From positions 78,057-142,056 of the forward strand of contig NZ_JACVCU010000007.1 in NCBI RefSeq assembly GCF_014518425.1: a stretch of 64,000 nt of DNA. Direction: 5' to 3'. The stretch's first letter is position 1, and every line of letters starts with the position of its first letter. Shown here piece by piece: positions 18,928-27,460 of the stretch. The notes beneath the pieces were generated by a model, which made no database searches, was not told where the DNA came from, and was given only the letters and a program-made list of their open reading frames with translations. Source of the DNA: Terrabacter sp. MAHUQ-38. Its GTDB lineage: Bacteria; Actinomycetota; Actinomycetes; Actinomycetales; Dermatophilaceae. Both the position numbers and the translations under genes were made by a program.

Positions 18928-19575
18928 TCAGGCGCTCCGGAGAAAGGTCAGCACTGCCAGGACGCGGCGGTTGCTCTCCGACGACTCGTCGAGGCCCAGC
19001 TTCGTGAAGATCTGGCGCACATGCGCCTCGACCGTCCGGTCGGTGATGAACAACCGTCTGCTGATGCCTTGGTTCGTCAGACCCTCGGCGACAAGAGCAA
19101 GGACCTCGCGCTCTCGCTCGCTGAGTGCCTTGATTGGGTCATCGGTCCGGCGTTTGCGGAGGAGTCGCGCCACGATGGTGGGGTCCACGACGGTCTCGGC
19201 CTCGGCCACCCGCCGGAGGCTGTCGATGAGGACGTCGCCCGAGAAGATCCGCTCCTTGAGGATGTAGCCGATGCCTTCGGGCTGGTCTTGAATGAGACGC
19301 AACGCGTAGGCCGACTCGATGTAGTGCGACAGCACCAGCACCCCGATGTCGGGGAACTCGGACCGGATCGCGGCCGCTGCGACGATGCCCTCGTCGGTGT
19401 GCGTCGGAGGCATTCGGATGTCGACGACGCACACATCGGGCCGGTAGACGCGGACGTGGTTCATGAGCGTGGTGGCGTCGCCTGCCTGGCCCACGACGTC
19501 GACTCCACCGGACGTGAGCAGCGCAACGACGCCCTCGCGGGTCAGCAGCGTGTCGTCGGCTACAACGGCTCGCAT
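18928..19575 (-). CDS. NarL/LuxR-family response regulator
   Basis: A 215-residue transcription factor. The receiver has acidic Asp7/Asp8, phospho-acceptor Asp52 in VVDIRMPP and Lys107 in GYILKERIFSG. The C-terminal LuxR-type HTH (about 148-205) reads SEREREVLALVAEGLTNQGI. All residues needed for phosphorylation are present. It lies 30 bases after the histidine kinase stop on the same strand and is presumably its output partner. Confidence 0.9.
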   Translation of the reverse strand: MRAVVADDTLLTREGVVALLTSGGVDVVGQAGDATTLMNHVRVYRPDVCVVDIRMPPTHTDEGIVAAAAIRSEFPDIGVLVLSHYIESAYALRLIQDQPEGIGYILKERIFSGDVLIDSLRRVAEAETVVDPTIVARLLRKRRTDDPIKALSEREREVLALVAEGLTNQGISRRLFITDRTVEAHVRQIFTKLGLDESSESNRRVLAVLTFLRSA

Positions 19576-19605
19576 GGGGCCTCCCCCCTGGTGAGACGCA
19601 TTGGC

Positions 19606-21441
19606 TCAGTCGCTTCCTGTGCCCAGGTCACCACGATGCACCGTCCCCGGGGATGACTCACGGCTGACCGCCGGCGCCGCGAGCGGCAGCTCGAGCTCGA
19701 TCCGGAGGCGATTGTCGTCGGGCAAGACCTCGAGGCGTCCGCCGAGCGCGTTGACGCGGTCCTGAAGGCCGGCGAGGCCGACGCCCGCCGCGGCGACGTC
19801 CACGCGGACTCGTAGGGCGTCACCGTCGTACACGGCGTACACGGTGGTGGGTCCCGCGGCCGCCGCCTTCGCCACGAGCAGGTATGCCGTCGTCTCCACC
19901 ACCGCGGGAAACCGTCGCTCCGGAGCGTCGATGACACGGACGTCCATGGTCTCGCTCAAGGCTGCGCACGCGCCGGCGAACCCCTCCGTGAGCAGGACGA
20001 CCGGATGCAGTCCGTTGGCCAGCTCCCTGAGGTCCTCGACCGCGGCCTGGATCTCCGCCCCCGCGTCGTCGACCTCGGCGTGGTCTTCTCCAGTCGTCGT
20101 CCTCAGCAGGCGCAGACCCAGCAGCAGGCCGACGAGGCGCTGTTGGGCGCCGTCGTGCAGGTCGCGCTCGAGCCGGCGCCGTTCGCGGTCCCCCGCCTCG
20201 ATGATGCGCACGCGAGAATCGGCCAGAGCGCGCAGCTGGGCGAGTCCCTCGGCGCGCAGCCGCTCGTTCTCGAGGCCCAACCGGGCCGCTCTGACGACCT
20301 CACGCACGGCATCCGGGCTGTCGAACAGGCCGAGGCGGTGCACCAGGACCGCGATCTCCTGCCCGTCCTCGATGAGCCGGCTCGTCGCTCGCCCGGGCCG
20401 GTGCGTCACGTCCACCGACGCGAGGTCGACGTCACGATAGGTTCCGTCGACGGGATAGGCCACCTGGAGCGACGGGTCGTGCAGCCACTCGGCCAGCGCC
20501 TCGCGCATGCCGCCTGCCGCCGCCTCCCGGTGCAGGTCGACGACGAGGCCGGTGACGCTGCGCCGCATGGCTCGCGCTCGCAGCAGGCTGAAGGCGACGG
20601 CGAGGGCCAGTGCGGCCAGACCCGCGAGCTGCACCCACCACGGGCCCTGGTCGGTCATCGACCCACCCACGAAGCCGCGGTCGAGGCTCAGGACCAGCTG
20701 CGCCGAGACGGCTACCAGGTAGACGAGGCCGATCATCCAGACGGCGCCGCGAGCCCGGCGAGACGCCGGGCTCATCCGTGCCAGGCCGACGAGGAGGACC
20801 AGCATCGTGATGGCGGCCCACGCGAGGGCGGCCGTCATCGCCGGTCGCGACCACGTCGCCGCCACGTCTGGGTCGTCCCGCGCCAGAAGAAGATTCGTCG
20901 GGCAGTCCGAGCACCCCTGGGCCTGATGGTCGGAGAACAGGGCGGGCACGAGTCCCAGTGCCCCGACGAACACGAGTGCCCCCGCAATGAGCAGATAGCG
21001 CTCCACAAGCCCATCGACACGCCCGGATGGGAAGGCAAGGACCACCCACGTCGCGGCGACGGGCACGGCAATCGTGAAAAGCAGACCTATGGAAAACACT
21101 GCAGCAGACGGGGCTCCAGCGGCTGCGGCCCCTGGGATGTCCCACTCGGTGGTGAGCAGGAAGCTGGCGACGAGGATCAGCAGCCAACCGAACCGGTTCG
21201 TCGCTCTCGCCAGCCGGTGCACGATCCCGACGCAGGCAAGCAGTGCCACGGTGCACAGCAGAGCCACCTCCGACAGGATCGACTCGCCCATGTCGGAGAA
21301 GCCCGGCGACGCGGCGACAACGCGCATCGTCAGCCAGACGATGCTCGCCTCGAGAGCCAAGACCACGACAGACCACGTGACCTGCATGGAACGGATCGAC
21401 ACTGCCGAACGTGGGGCACGCCGGCCTACTGCCGCACCCAC
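19606..21441 (-). CDS. NarL-type sensor histidine kinase with degenerate ATP-binding site
   Basis: A 611-residue membrane kinase. GGAGG lies 9 bases before the GTG at 21441. About eight to ten hydrophobic spans occupy residues 20-300, with a CSDC loop near residue 175. The HisKA_3 dimerisation helix is intact: ERDLHDGAQQRL with phospho-acceptor His429. The C-terminal catalytic domain is damaged: the N box reads VAKAAAAGPTTV (about 515-530) without the conserved Glu and Asn, and the G1 box Asp region reads DVAAAGVGLAG without D-x-G-x-G. ATP hydrolysis is therefore doubtful. Compare the kinase at 24004, which has the opposite defect. Confidence 0.88.
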   Translation of the reverse strand: MGAAVGRRAPRSAVSIRSMQVTWSVVVLALEASIVWLTMRVVAASPGFSDMGESILSEVALLCTVALLACVGIVHRLARATNRFGWLLILVASFLLTTEWDIPGAAAAGAPSAAVFSIGLLFTIAVPVAATWVVLAFPSGRVDGLVERYLLIAGALVFVGALGLVPALFSDHQAQGCSDCPTNLLLARDDPDVAATWSRPAMTAALAWAAITMLVLLVGLARMSPASRRARGAVWMIGLVYLVAVSAQLVLSLDRGFVGGSMTDQGPWWVQLAGLAALALAVAFSLLRARAMRRSVTGLVVDLHREAAAGGMREALAEWLHDPSLQVAYPVDGTYRDVDLASVDVTHRPGRATSRLIEDGQEIAVLVHRLGLFDSPDAVREVVRAARLGLENERLRAEGLAQLRALADSRVRIIEAGDRERRRLERDLHDGAQQRLVGLLLGLRLLRTTTGEDHAEVDDAGAEIQAAVEDLRELANGLHPVVLLTEGFAGACAALSETMDVRVIDAPERRFPAVVETTAYLLVAKAAAAGPTTVYAVYDGDALRVRVDVAAAGVGLAGLQDRVNALGGRLEVLPDDNRLRIELELPLAAPAVSRESSPGTVHRGDLGTGSD

Positions 21442-21554
21442 GGCTTCTTCCCTCCAGAGGCAACGGCACACCCTCCACAGTCCGAGCAGCCCGCGAACGC
21501 GTAGCCGTCGAAGGTGAGACTGCTGTCATGCGCGTGATGCTCCGCGTTGAACAT
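21426..21554 (-). CDS. Possible 42-residue Cys-rich peptide upstream of the kinase
   Basis: An ATG at 21554 opens 42 codons that end in a small Cys cluster (FAGCSDCGGCAVASGGKK). Codons in its first half are strongly G/C-ending, as in real genes here. It overlaps the kinase start by 16 bases in another frame, and the kinase ribosome site lies inside its last codons, which suggests translational coupling. No signal peptide is seen and the ribosome site is weak (GGGG). It could be a regulatory leader peptide, a small metal-binding or RiPP-like peptide, or chance. Confidence 0.4.
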   Translation of the reverse strand: MFNAEHHAHDSSLTFDGYAFAGCSDCGGCAVASGGKKPWVRQ

Positions 21555-21796
21555 CGTGGTGCCCCGCGCCTCGACGCGCCCCCGTATCGCCACGGCAGAG
21601 CTCGCAGCCCTTCTGCGCCCAAAGCCTGACGAAAGCACTCGCACCCTCTGCCCAGCCCTCATGAGACCCAGAATCCACCCAAGGCGCCTTCCGTGACTCA
21701 GTGTTGGCACTGATTCGCTTGACCGATTGGCCGGCGACACTGGCGTCAAAGCGCGAGACTATTAGAGCCTCGAGGCACCGAAGGGAAGTGCCGGCC

Positions 21797-23650
21797 ATGA
21801 CCCGAAACACGAGGTCGAGCGTGGCGCTCATGGCGGCCGTCGTACTGGGCCTGGCCGGTTGCGCCTCCTCAACACCCAACCGGGCCGGAGGCCGAGGCCT
21901 CCAAGAGGTCACCGTACTGGAGATCGCTCAGCTCAACGATGTTGCGCCCACGCAAGTCCGGGCGTACGCCGCAGAGGTGGAGAAGCAGTCGCACGGGTCC
22001 CTGAGCCTCGACTTCAACGACAACTGGCACAAGGGCGAGATCGATTTCGAGAAGCACACCCTCGAAGACGTGACGAGCGGGCGGATGCCGGGTGCCTGGG
22101 TCGGCGTCCGGGCGCTCGACCTGATCGGGGTGACCTCGTTCCAACCGCTCGTGGCGCCGCTGCTCGTCGACAGCCAAGCGATGCAGGAGCGCATCTTCTC
22201 GGAAGGGATCCCGCTCGAGATGGCCGGCGGCCTCGAAGGGCACGGCCTGGTGGCGGTCGCCGTCCTGCCGGGTCCCATGCGCAAGGTGCTAGGAGTGCGC
22301 AAACCGTTCCGAGAGCGCGCCGACTTCCGCGACAGCGACCTGGGGATCCAGGGCGGTGAGATACCGGAGGCCACGGCGATTGCCCTCGGGGCGACCTTCA
22401 CACGGATGCCCTCCGGCGCGAGTCTCGCCGGGGCCGACGCGTACGAGCAGCAGGTCGAGAACGTCTTCGGCACCTTCTACGGACTCGAGGCGAAGTACGT
22501 CACCGCGAACGTCAACCTCTGGCCGCAAGTCATGGTGGTGGTCCTCAACGAAGCGTCCTACCGTGCGCTGACCGACGCCCAGCGGGAGGTCCTGCGCACG
22601 GCCGCAACGAACTCGGTGCCAGCGGCCCTCGCGGCGACTCGGCGCCAGGAAGACGCCGCCGTCGCCAAGCTGTGTGAACAGCAGGTCGCCTTTCCGCTCT
22701 CTTCGGATCTGCAGCTCGCTGCCCTGCGCCACATCGTCCAAACGGTCTACGACGAGATCGCCGACAACCCGGACAATGCCCGGATGCTCGACCGGCTCAC
22801 CGTTCTCAGGGCCGCCGTCGCCGCGCCGCCGGACGTCTCCACTTGTCCCTCGCCGCGGCCGGATGACGGCCGCGGGTCGTTCCCGGAGGGAACCTACGAC
22901 ATGGTGCTCGCGAACGATCTGAGGTCACAGTGCACGGATGGCTCGGCGCAGGGCACACCGGGGCGACAGTCCTGGTTCTCGCTCGAGGTGCGTGGCGACC
23001 GAGTCACCATGCGTCAACGTATCGACAGCCAGACTGCGCCCGAGCAGGTCGGACACGACATGGTTTACCGCACCATGCGCGACCAGGTTGAGGTCGGCAA
23101 CCTCACCGCGAGGTGGTCCTTCGACGGGACCGCCCTGCGGCTCAGCGACATGAGCGGCGGCTCGTGCGGCGACGCTGTCATCTGGACGACCAACCCGTGG
23201 GTCCTGCGCTCGGGCCCGGTTCACCCGGTCGCGTCGGTGGTTCCGGAAGGCACGTACGAGACGGTGCTCTCGACCGACGACCGGCACCTCTGCGACGGCC
23301 AGCCGGAGGAGGTATACCTCAACCCGTGGCCCGAGCCCCCGCCGACCTGGTACGTGACGTTCACGCTCGAGGGCGGAGCGGTCAGGGAGTACGAGAGCGA
23401 GGTCAGCCCTGCGGCGAGTGGCATCTTGGGATGGGTGGGCAGTTACCGGGTGTACGGCAACACGTTCGAGCTGACCGACCTCACGCTCGTACAACACATG
23501 CCGCCTGTGCCGGCCCACCGCGACCTCTTGACCGCGACCTTCACGTTCGACGGCACGACCCTGACGCTCACACCCGTGGGCTCCTGGCCGTGTGAGAGCC
23601 GGGTCCTGTGGACCCTGCATCCGTGGACCTTGACGAGGAAGGCGCCATGA
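21797..23650 (+). CDS. DctP-like (TRAP-type) solute-binding lipoprotein with two C-terminal repeat domains
   Basis: A 617-residue lipoprotein. The lipobox is GLAGC with Cys22. Residues about 35-345 resemble TRAP-transporter DctP binding proteins (VTVLEIAQLNDVAPTQVRAY, then LWPQVMVVVLNEASYRALTD). Residues about 360-617 form two related repeats, each beginning PEGTYDMVL or PEGTYETVL and ending in a tryptophan-rich strand (VIWTTNPWVL, VLWTLHPWTL), each with a Cys pair. No TRAP membrane subunit is nearby. The stop overlaps the receiver gene start (ATGA at 23647-23650), so it is likely a ligand sensor for the two-component genes. Confidence 0.82.
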   Translation: MTRNTRSSVALMAAVVLGLAGCASSTPNRAGGRGLQEVTVLEIAQLNDVAPTQVRAYAAEVEKQSHGSLSLDFNDNWHKGEIDFEKHTLEDVTSGRMPGAWVGVRALDLIGVTSFQPLVAPLLVDSQAMQERIFSEGIPLEMAGGLEGHGLVAVAVLPGPMRKVLGVRKPFRERADFRDSDLGIQGGEIPEATAIALGATFTRMPSGASLAGADAYEQQVENVFGTFYGLEAKYVTANVNLWPQVMVVVLNEASYRALTDAQREVLRTAATNSVPAALAATRRQEDAAVAKLCEQQVAFPLSSDLQLAALRHIVQTVYDEIADNPDNARMLDRLTVLRAAVAAPPDVSTCPSPRPDDGRGSFPEGTYDMVLANDLRSQCTDGSAQGTPGRQSWFSLEVRGDRVTMRQRIDSQTAPEQVGHDMVYRTMRDQVEVGNLTARWSFDGTALRLSDMSGGSCGDAVIWTTNPWVLRSGPVHPVASVVPEGTYETVLSTDDRHLCDGQPEEVYLNPWPEPPPTWYVTFTLEGGAVREYESEVSPAASGILGWVGSYRVYGNTFELTDLTLVQHMPPVPAHRDLLTATFTFDGTTLTLTPVGSWPCESRVLWTLHPWTLTRKAP

Positions 23651-24000
23651 CACGGACACTGGTGATCATCGACGACCACGCCGGCTTCAGAGCCTTCGCA
23701 CGAGCGCTTCTCGAGGCGGAGGGCTACGACGTCGTCGGCGAGGCCGCGGACGGCTCCTCCGGTACCGAGCTGGTATGTCGCCTCCTTCCCGACGTCGTGT
23801 TGCTTGACGTCGTCCTGCCCGACGTCGACGGGTTCGCCGTGACCCAGCGGATCGCGGACAAAGCGCCTCGCTGTGCGGTGGTGCTGACCTCCACTCGCGG
23901 TCGCAGTTCCTACGGCGCGCGTATCGCGGCGAGTCCGGCGCGCGGATTCGTCGCCAAGAGCGAGCTCAGCGGGTCTGCGCTGGGCCGGTTGACCGGGTGA
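23647..24000 (+). CDS. Single-domain response regulator (receiver only)
   Basis: A 117-residue receiver with no output domain. Residues Asp9/Asp10, phospho-acceptor Asp54 in LLDVVLPD, Thr81 and Lys104 in FVAKSELSG are all present, so it should be phosphorylatable. It is translationally coupled to the lipoprotein gene and lies 3 bases before the kinase. It may act as a phosphate sink or a protein-interaction switch in the cluster. Confidence 0.88.
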   Translation: MTRTLVIIDDHAGFRAFARALLEAEGYDVVGEAADGSSGTELVCRLLPDVVLLDVVLPDVDGFAVTQRIADKAPRCAVVLTSTRGRSSYGARIAASPARGFVAKSELSGSALGRLTG

Positions 24001-24003
24001 CCC

Positions 24004-25542
24004 ATGGTCGTGATCGGGTTGCTCCATGCAATCGACCTGCTGGTTGGGGTCGTCGTGATCGCTGCCGGCCTCGCGTCGTTGCGTTTCGGCAGGGTCGCCT
24101 GGCTGATGCTCCTCGTCGGGGCGACCTGGCTGGTCGGCAGCGTCCTCACCGCAGCCGTCTTCCTCCACCGTGGTCCGCTCGTGCACCTGCACCTCACCTA
24201 CCCCACCGGGCACTCCAGGCGCCGCTACGTCACGGTCGTCATCGGAGCGGCATACCTGTTGGCCGTTTTCGAGGCGTTCGTGCCCACTGCTGCACTCACC
24301 CTCGTACTCGCGCTCATGGTCGCCGCAGCGGCGATCGACGTCTTCGTGCGCACCAGCGGCCCCGCCCGCAAGGCGGGACGGCCGGCCCTGTGGGCCGCCC
24401 TCGGGTTCTCCGCCGTGCTCGTGACGAGCGCGCTCAACCAACTGCTTGCCTGGGACATCGTGGTGCCCATCCTGCTGGCATACGACGCGGTTGTCGCCGG
24501 CGCCGCGGTCGTGCTCGCGGCCGACCTGCGGTGGGGTCGCTGGACCGAGTCGACGCTCAGTGACCTCGTCACCGACCTCGGGGAAACCTCCGACACGACC
24601 GGGCTGACCGGACGGCTGCAGCGAGCCCTGGGCGACCCCAGCCTCACCGTCGGCTTCTGGATCCCGGAGCGGGCGGCATACGCCGATGATCAGGGCGAGC
24701 CGGTCGAGCTTCCGGCGGAAGGCGGTCATCGCACGGCCACCCACATCGACGACGGGGGCCGGCCAATCGCCGTGCTGGTCCACGACCGGGCGCTGCTCGA
24801 GGACCCACGGCTGGTGAGCGGAGTCGCGACGGCCGCGAGGCTTGCGATGACGAACGCGCAGATGCTCACCGACATCCGGTCGCGCGTGGACGAGCTCACT
24901 GAGTCGAGGCGACGCATCGTCGCGGCTGTCGGCGATGAGCGGGCGCGGATCGCTGACGAGCTCGCCGACGGCGCGCAACGACGGCTCACCCGCGTCTCCG
25001 ACCTTCTAGACCACGTCGCGATGGCAGGCCTCTCGGGTGACCGGAACCTCACCATGGTGCGAACGGAAGTCGTACGGGCGCAGGAGGACCTCACGACGTT
25101 CGTCCATGGAGTCCGCCCGGAGGCCCTCGTGGAGGGTGGCCTCGGCTCGGCCGTGCGTGACATGGCGGGACACTTCCCGTTCCGGCTGGAGGTGCGCGTC
25201 GATGCGGGACGGCTTCCCGACGCGCTCGAAGGGGCGTTGCTCTTCTTCTGCTCCGAGGCGGTGACCAACGTGGCGAAGCACGCTCACGCCACCCGGTGTC
25301 GCGTGACCATCACCAGCGAGCCGCAGCTGATCCTGGCCGTCGTCGATGATGACGGGGTAGGTGGGGCGGATCCATCCGGTTCAGGCCTGCGCGGCCTGAC
25401 CGACCGGATCGAGACGATGGGCGGCCGGTTCGTCGTGACGCGCCCGCGCGAAGGTGGCACACGCCTTGAGGCGAGCATCCCGCGATCCGATCATCCTGTC
25501 GTACCGACCAATCGCGACGAGGTTACGAGCGAGTCCACATGA
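24004..25542 (+). CDS. Sensor histidine kinase lacking the phospho-acceptor histidine
   Basis: A 512-residue membrane kinase with about five to six N-terminal spans (residues 1-170) containing HLTYPTGHSRRRY. The dimerisation helix reads RARIADELADGAQRRL: the invariant His is replaced by Ala321 (codon GCC at 24964-24966). The ATPase domain looks intact: N box SEAVTNVAKHAHA with Glu418 and Asn422, then DDDGVGGADPSGSGLRGL. It could bind and hydrolyse ATP but not phosphorylate itself at the normal site. This complements the kinase at 19606, which has His but a ruined ATP site. Confidence 0.9.
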   Translation: MVVIGLLHAIDLLVGVVVIAAGLASLRFGRVAWLMLLVGATWLVGSVLTAAVFLHRGPLVHLHLTYPTGHSRRRYVTVVIGAAYLLAVFEAFVPTAALTLVLALMVAAAAIDVFVRTSGPARKAGRPALWAALGFSAVLVTSALNQLLAWDIVVPILLAYDAVVAGAAVVLAADLRWGRWTESTLSDLVTDLGETSDTTGLTGRLQRALGDPSLTVGFWIPERAAYADDQGEPVELPAEGGHRTATHIDDGGRPIAVLVHDRALLEDPRLVSGVATAARLAMTNAQMLTDIRSRVDELTESRRRIVAAVGDERARIADELADGAQRRLTRVSDLLDHVAMAGLSGDRNLTMVRTEVVRAQEDLTTFVHGVRPEALVEGGLGSAVRDMAGHFPFRLEVRVDAGRLPDALEGALLFFCSEAVTNVAKHAHATRCRVTITSEPQLILAVVDDDGVGGADPSGSGLRGLTDRIETMGGRFVVTRPREGGTRLEASIPRSDHPVVPTNRDEVTSEST

Positions 25543-26222
25543 GGTCCCAGATCGCCCTTCGGGCCGGCCGAGATTGATCGGCGTTCACCGGCTCCGTGCA
25601 TGCTCTGAACTCTTCATTCGAACTATGAATCGCGGCCCAAGGAGGTCGACCTCGCAGATTTCACAGCGCGAAATGGATTAACGCGGCGCAAAGACGCACC
25701 TCGCCGAAAACGCCCTCCACGAGCGGAGCGCGGTTTCGGCGTAGGTCCGGGCTACCCCTAGATGAGAATGTTGTGCACGTGCCGTCTCTGGTGTCGCGCC
25801 TCCGAGCAGTCGGCGCCTGGATCTTGATGCTTGACCTTCGCGCTCGTGCTGTGAGACAGCGGGACAAGTGTGGGAGGCGAACGGGCGTCGCTTCGAGGTT
25901 GTGATGGCATAGGAGGTCATCCGCGATGGGATGGCCCTGGAACTCACCGATCTGGATGAGCCGCGTGGGCCGGGGCCTGTACTCGAGGTTTCTGGTCGGA
26001 CGTGGACCGCACGTTTACGTTCTCAGCACGCCGCGCGGTCGAGCCTCCCGTGGAGATCCTGTCGCGGTTTCTCGACACCGCGATGCGGAACCTTCCACCG
26101 AGCAGCTAGTCGGGCCAGCATGACTCACGCCAGCGGCATGATCGCACTTCTCGTCGCGGAGCGCCCGTTGCAGGTTCGACGACTTCGCCACCCGAGCCGC
26201 TTGATAGCGCGATGCTTGCCGA
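25543..26222. other. Non-coding or decayed stretch after the signalling genes
   Basis: Open frames here (for example 25931-26476) have no recognisable protein features. The stretch holds a degenerate repeat copy at 25681-25707 and otherwise looks like decayed island DNA. Confidence 0.4.
25681..25707 (+). repeat. Dispersed island repeat, degenerate copy B
   Basis: Ungapped alignment with the core at 29817-29843 gives 21 of 27 identical bases (ACGCGGCGCAAAGACGCACC in the left part). Sequence after it (CGAGCGGAGCGCGG) also resembles the sequence after copy C (CGAGCGGGATCGCGG). Confidence 0.55.
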
Positions 26223-26520
26223 ATGGAAGGGACGTTGGCGAGCGCTGGCGACGAATACGCGCTCTTCAGCTCGGTGTCAGGAGCTCTGGCTTGGGTGAGT
26301 CTGTGCCTCGTCGTTGTCGGCACGTTCCTGTACCACGACGGCTATCCGAGCCACGAGCTGTTGGGGCGTGTCGGGGAGGCCCTTGGGGCGGTCGTGTACG
26401 TGCTCAACGCTGCTGTGGCTCAACATGTACTCGCGACAAAGCAACTGAGCTGTACGCTCTCGGGCCGAGACTGTGAGCCCGTAGAAGACAACGTGCTGCT
26501 CGCATTCCTCAACGTTCTGG
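26223..26520 (+). pseudogene. Small membrane protein gene truncated by an IS3 fragment
   Basis: From ATG 26223 about 99 codons encode a protein-like sequence with two hydrophobic spans (ALAWVSLCLVVVGTFLYHDG and GALGAVVYVLNAAVAQHVL-like), then a more polar tail with two Cys. The frame then runs into the antisense of an IS3 orfA fragment, so the natural C-terminus appears lost. I do not recognise the family. Confidence 0.45.
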
Positions 26521-26712
26521 CCGAGCCCCGTCGTCGACCTGGGCCTGACGCACCCACTTGCGGACCGTCTCTGCCGTGCTCACCCCGAGCAGCTGCGCGA
26601 CCTGACCCATCGCCTCCCAGTCCGTGGCGTGATCCGAACGGATCTCCTCGAACATCCGCACCGCCCGAGCCTTCAGCTCAGGCGGGTACCTCCTGGACGT
26701 GTTCCCCGGCAT
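26509..26712 (-). pseudogene. IS3-family orfA transposase fragment
   Basis: From ATG 26712 the product begins NTSRRYPPELKARAVRMFEE and continues with the HTH QLLGVSTAETVRKWVRQAQ, typical of IS3-family OrfA. It is cut after about 64 residues, where OrfA normally runs to about 95-100. No orfB is present. It is therefore an inactive remnant. Confidence 0.85.
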
Positions 26713-26763
26713 GACTCCAACCTTCCCAAGGCTTGAAGCCTCCCGACATCCCGGGGCGGTTCA
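26515..26763 (-). mobile_element. IS3 remnant, left end only
   Basis: On the minus strand the element begins at 26763 with TGAACCGCCCCGGGATGTCG, which looks like an IS3-type terminal inverted repeat, followed by the truncated orfA. The right part is missing. The left end sits directly next to the tentative repeat copy E. Confidence 0.65.
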
Positions 26764-26842
26764 GAAAGTGGGGCCGCAGCTGCTTGACGAAGCATAGGAG
26801 CGTCGCGCCGCATCGACCACGGCTCAAACGAGCGGATCGCGG
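26764..26842 (+). repeat. Dispersed island repeat, tentative copy E
   Basis: The block CAAACGAGCGGATCGCGG near 26825-26842 matches the downstream flank of copy C (GAACGAGCGGGATCGCGG). Upstream pieces such as AGAAAGTGGGGCCGC and AGCGTCGCGCC resemble the core only loosely. The copy is adjacent to the IS3 end. Confidence 0.35.
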
Positions 26843-26861
26843 CAGCAGCGGACTTTTGCTA

Positions 26862-27035
26862 GGTGAGCGCGGTGCCCCAGGACACGTCTCCGTGTGCGAA
26901 TACCACCGTGCGCACATCACTGGCCCAGACGTCGATCCACGTAGGGGCGCCGTGTCGCCCAGTGAATCGGGGCGCCGGCCCCCGTCTCAGGTCGCGTAGC
27001 TGATCATCGGGAATCCACTCCGGGGTGCAGTCGCC
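26862..27035 (-). other. Open frame without a start directly after the CGCGG gene
   Basis: On the minus strand the frame of the preceding gene stays open for about 58 codons beyond its TAG stop, ending with TAG. It reads protein-like at the end (PTWIDVWASDVRTVVFAHGD). No ATG or suitable GTG start is seen. It could be a gene fragment or chance in high-GC DNA. Confidence 0.25.
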
Positions 27036-27287
27036 CTAGGAGCCGCCGCACCCGCATCCTTCGGCAACGACGGCGGCGCCGGCCTCAAGCAGTTTCTGGG
27101 CTTCCTCTTCTGTCACGTCCTCCGCCACGCGATGCAGTTTGCTGCCGTCCACGTCGAAGAACTCGCCGGCGGCGTTGAAGCCGCCGCGTCTGGGCGCGTG
27201 CTGACCGCTGCGCGACGCGTCGGTCTGGGACCAGGTCGGCTCTTTGACGAGGTCGGCGAATGCCTGCCGCCGGCGGCTCTTTCCCAT
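27036..27287 (-). CDS. Hypothetical protein with C-terminal Cys-Gly cluster
   Basis: An 83-residue protein starting at ATG 27287. The basic N-terminus (GKSRRRQAFADLVKEPTW) is followed by a central GGFNAAGEFFDVDGSKLHRV, an acidic helix EEEAQKLLEAGAAVVA and the tail EGCGCGGS. Composition looks like a real coding gene. I do not recognise the family; the Cys-x-Cys tail might bind metal. It stands alone between the IS3 and IS110 elements. Confidence 0.6.
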   Translation of the reverse strand: MGKSRRRQAFADLVKEPTWSQTDASRSGQHAPRRGGFNAAGEFFDVDGSKLHRVAEDVTEEEAQKLLEAGAAVVAEGCGCGGS

Positions 27288-27460
27288 GCCTCATCGTGGC
27301 ACGCACGGCCCCGTCGGCTGGAGTTCGGCGACTCAGGTCCAGACCACGGGCAGGCGGGGGCCGCTCGCAAGACCTCACCAGCGGCGCCCGAAGCGCGGCT
27401 ACTTAGAGACTGGTTGAAGGATCGGTGTCCGGCCAGACTCGGTCCAGGTGCTCGACGGGA

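Noticed and set aside
25931..26476. A 181-codon plus-strand frame after the signalling genes
   Set aside because: It is Arg/Ser/Cys-rich with no hydrophobic core pattern and overlaps the better membrane-protein frame at 26223.
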